Of a DNA stretch of 64,000 nt, positions 62,362 through 64,000 are shown one piece after another. Both the position numbers and the translations under genes were made by a program. Under the pieces are notes generated by a model, which was given only the letters and a program-made list of their open reading frames with translations, did no database searches and was not told the origin of the DNA. Every line of letters begins with the position of its first letter. The first letter of the stretch is position 1. This DNA is from Methanogenium organophilum (GTDB lineage: Archaea > Halobacteriota > Methanomicrobia > Methanomicrobiales > Methanomicrobiaceae), in NCBI RefSeq assembly GCF_026684035.1, contig NZ_CP113361.1, positions 2,356,001-2,420,000 on the forward strand, given 5' to 3'.

Positions 62362-64000
62362 TTGAAATCAATATTTGAATTTATAGCAGAATCGATAAAT
62401 AAGCGACCTTATGTTGTTGCAGGCCTGATAATCACCGTTTTGCTGCTGGGAATATACGGCGCCACAATGACCGTCATGGAGACGGGAACGAAAACGTATC
62501 TTAATACCGACAAGCCGGTGGGTTCCCTTCTGATTCATTACACTGATGTATTCGGATCAGATACTGTTGTGTTGATAGTAGAAGGAGAGGATGTTACCAG
62601 TCCTGATGTATTGCATTATCTTGATAATCTTGAAAAGGATCTCAGCGATGAACGATATGTCACCGGTGCAACAGGTCTTGTAGACCTGATAAAATTATCC
62701 AACAACGGAGTTATACCACGAAGCAGGGCAGAAATCGATGCCGTTCTGGATACGCTGTCCCCTGATTATCTGGAGGCTCTTCTTCCATCAAAGATGATGA
62801 CCCTTATAAGCATTCCTCTTGAAGCGGGATTATCTGATGCGTCAAAAGAGGGTATTGTTTCAAATGTAGACAGTCTCATTGCATTCTCGTCTCCTCCGGC
62901 AGGGATTACGGTGACTCCGACAGGAAGCCCTGCGTTTTCTGTTGAGATGCAGGAGGATATGCAGAGCAGTATGGGAACCCTCATCGCCCTTGCACTGATT
63001 TTTATGGTTATTGCGATGTGTCTCCTGTTTGGTCATGTGAGATACCGGCTTCTCCCTGTTTTTATCGTATTCTGTGGAATTATCTCCACATTCGGGGTAA
63101 TGGGATTTGCAGGAATACCGATCACCTCCATTGTCATTGCAGCGTTTCCGGTTTTAATTGGTATCGGGGTGGATTATGCAATTCAGTTCCAGTCAAGATT
63201 TGATGAAGAGATAAACAAATCTCCAATGAAGGAGGCTGTTTTTGCGACTATTACCAGTTCAGGTCCTGCAATCTTTTTTGCAATGCTTGCAACTGCCCTT
63301 GGATTTGTTGCATTAACTTTTATTGCACCGTCACCAATGATTTCAGGTTTCGGAACAACATGCATTATCGGTATAGTATGTTGTTACATCTCGGCCATGA
63401 TTGTTATCCCGACCTTTGCAACAATTGTAAAATACAAACCCAAAAAAGGCGGGTCAAATCCTCTTGATCAGGCAGAGTCCTGCCAGCTTGACTGGAAGGG
63501 ATGCGATCATGATCCTGAGGTAAAACCCGGCACAAAAGGCTCTTTTATGGAGAAATATGATGTTGCAATAGGAAATCTTGCAGGAAGAATTGCACGGAAC
63601 CCGGTCCCTGTCCTCGTGATTCTTCTGATGGTCGCTGTTGTCGGAATTCAGCTTGATGAAACGATTATCATCGATACCGATGAGGATGCGATGGTGCCGC
63701 AGAATATGCCTGCGATGATATCGATGAATAAGCTGAGCAGTGTCATCGGTTCAACAAACACCATTACCGCGTTCATCCGGTCAGATTCAATACTGGACCC
63801 TGATACGTTGCGCTGGGTGGATGATTTTGGCGAATATGAGCTTTCCAAACAGGATGATCTTACCGGCGTCACAAGTATTGCAACATATCTGAGACTTTAC
63901 AACAACGGAATTCTCCCGACAGAGGCAGCTGAGATCGAAAGAGTCTGGAATAGTATTCCCGAGAGTACACGGGATAATTATGTAAATGGAAATCTCGAGA
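62362..64000 (+). CDS. RND-superfamily exporter (MMPL/HAE3-like), 5' part
   Basis: The gene runs off the window; 546 codons are visible. The protein has an N-terminal helix, a large outer loop, then a helix bundle with the RND motif GIGVDYAIQFQSRF, a further loop and the start of a second repeat. Archaeal members move lipids or hydrophobic compounds out of the cell. I take the TTG at 62362, nine bases after GGAGG; the ATG at 62353 directly abuts that site and is too near to use it. Confidence 0.88.
   Translation, partial: MKSIFEFIAESINKRPYVVAGLIITVLLLGIYGATMTVMETGTKTYLNTDKPVGSLLIHYTDVFGSDTVVLIVEGEDVTSPDVLHYLDNLEKDLSDERYVTGATGLVDLIKLSNNGVIPRSRAEIDAVLDTLSPDYLEALLPSKMMTLISIPLEAGLSDASKEGIVSNVDSLIAFSSPPAGITVTPTGSPAFSVEMQEDMQSSMGTLIALALIFMVIAMCLLFGHVRYRLLPVFIVFCGIISTFGVMGFAGIPITSIVIAAFPVLIGIGVDYAIQFQSRFDEEINKSPMKEAVFATITSSGPAIFFAMLATALGFVALTFIAPSPMISGFGTTCIIGIVCCYISAMIVIPTFATIVKYKPKKGGSNPLDQAESCQLDWKGCDHDPEVKPGTKGSFMEKYDVAIGNLAGRIARNPVPVLVILLMVAVVGIQLDETIIIDTDEDAMVPQNMPAMISMNKLSSVIGSTNTITAFIRSDSILDPDTLRWVDDFGEYELSKQDDLTGVTSIATYLRLYNNGILPTEAAEIERVWNSIPESTRDNYVNGNLE

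Noticed and set aside
1-64000. tRNA or rRNA genes
   Set aside because: No T-loop pattern with a matching acceptor stem and no rRNA-like sequence was noticed on reading either strand; a covariance-model scan would be needed to exclude one fully.

Overview
The window is a chromosomal stretch of a motile euryarchaeon, most probably a hydrogenotrophic methanogen of the Methanomicrobia (Methanomicrobiales-like; this placement is inference). The archaeal signs are an archaellum operon, aIF5A, an archaeal-type CheF, a TrmB regulator, an ArcS-type archaeosine domain, TATA-box promoters, and a nickel-hydrogenase maturation protease. No rRNA, tRNA, CRISPR array or transposase gene was seen.

Layout. 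1-835 is the end of an unrecognised protein. 837-17222, all on the minus strand, is a combined archaellum-chemotaxis locus. It reads two archaellins, ArlC/D/E-like protein, ArlG-like, ArlF-like, ArlH, ArlI, ArlJ, an acidic membrane protein, CheF, then CheY, CheB, CheA, CheC, CheD and a secreted propeller protein. CheF links the signalling proteins to the motor, so one locus holds motor, filament and signal path; MCPs, CheW, CheR and the prearchaellin peptidase are not in the window. 17.5-27.7 kb is housekeeping: agmatinase, aIF5A, an inositol-phosphatase/NAD kinase pair, DUF169 protein, hydrogenase protease, ACT protein plus homoserine dehydrogenase, a TiaS-like protein, two FKBP isomerases and a DUF3089 protein. 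27.9-38.6 kb holds FeoB with a DtxR-FeoA regulator, an ArcS-like protein, uvrA-uvrC-uvrB, two small zinc-finger paralogues and a family 6 uracil/hypoxanthine-DNA glycosylase.

39-53 kb is the unusual part. It is a minus-strand island of secreted, lipid-anchored and membrane proteins. Seven copies of a promoter-like element of about 40 bp lie upstream of six intact genes and one decayed gene, all in the same orientation. One intact gene encodes a secreted precursor with a 67-residue C-terminus carrying 12 cysteines, resembling halocin C8. It heads an apparent operon with a LolA-like lipoprotein, a six-helix membrane protein and a thioredoxin-CcdA fusion suited to making disulfides outside the cell. 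Three copies of a 150-nt leader can fold to hide the Shine-Dalgarno site. Three copies of the 3' end of a UbiA-family gene (one intact, two broken) show that the island grew by segmental duplication. A FilR1-like regulator gene flanks it. I read this as a candidate archaeocin or surface-interaction island with its own regulon.

53-64 kb is mixed accessory content: small lipoproteins, a YkgJ-like cysteine-cluster protein with an odd start, two methyltransferases, a pentapeptide-repeat protein, a lipoprotein alpha/beta hydrolase, and a TrmB regulator divergent from an RND-type exporter that runs off the end of the window.
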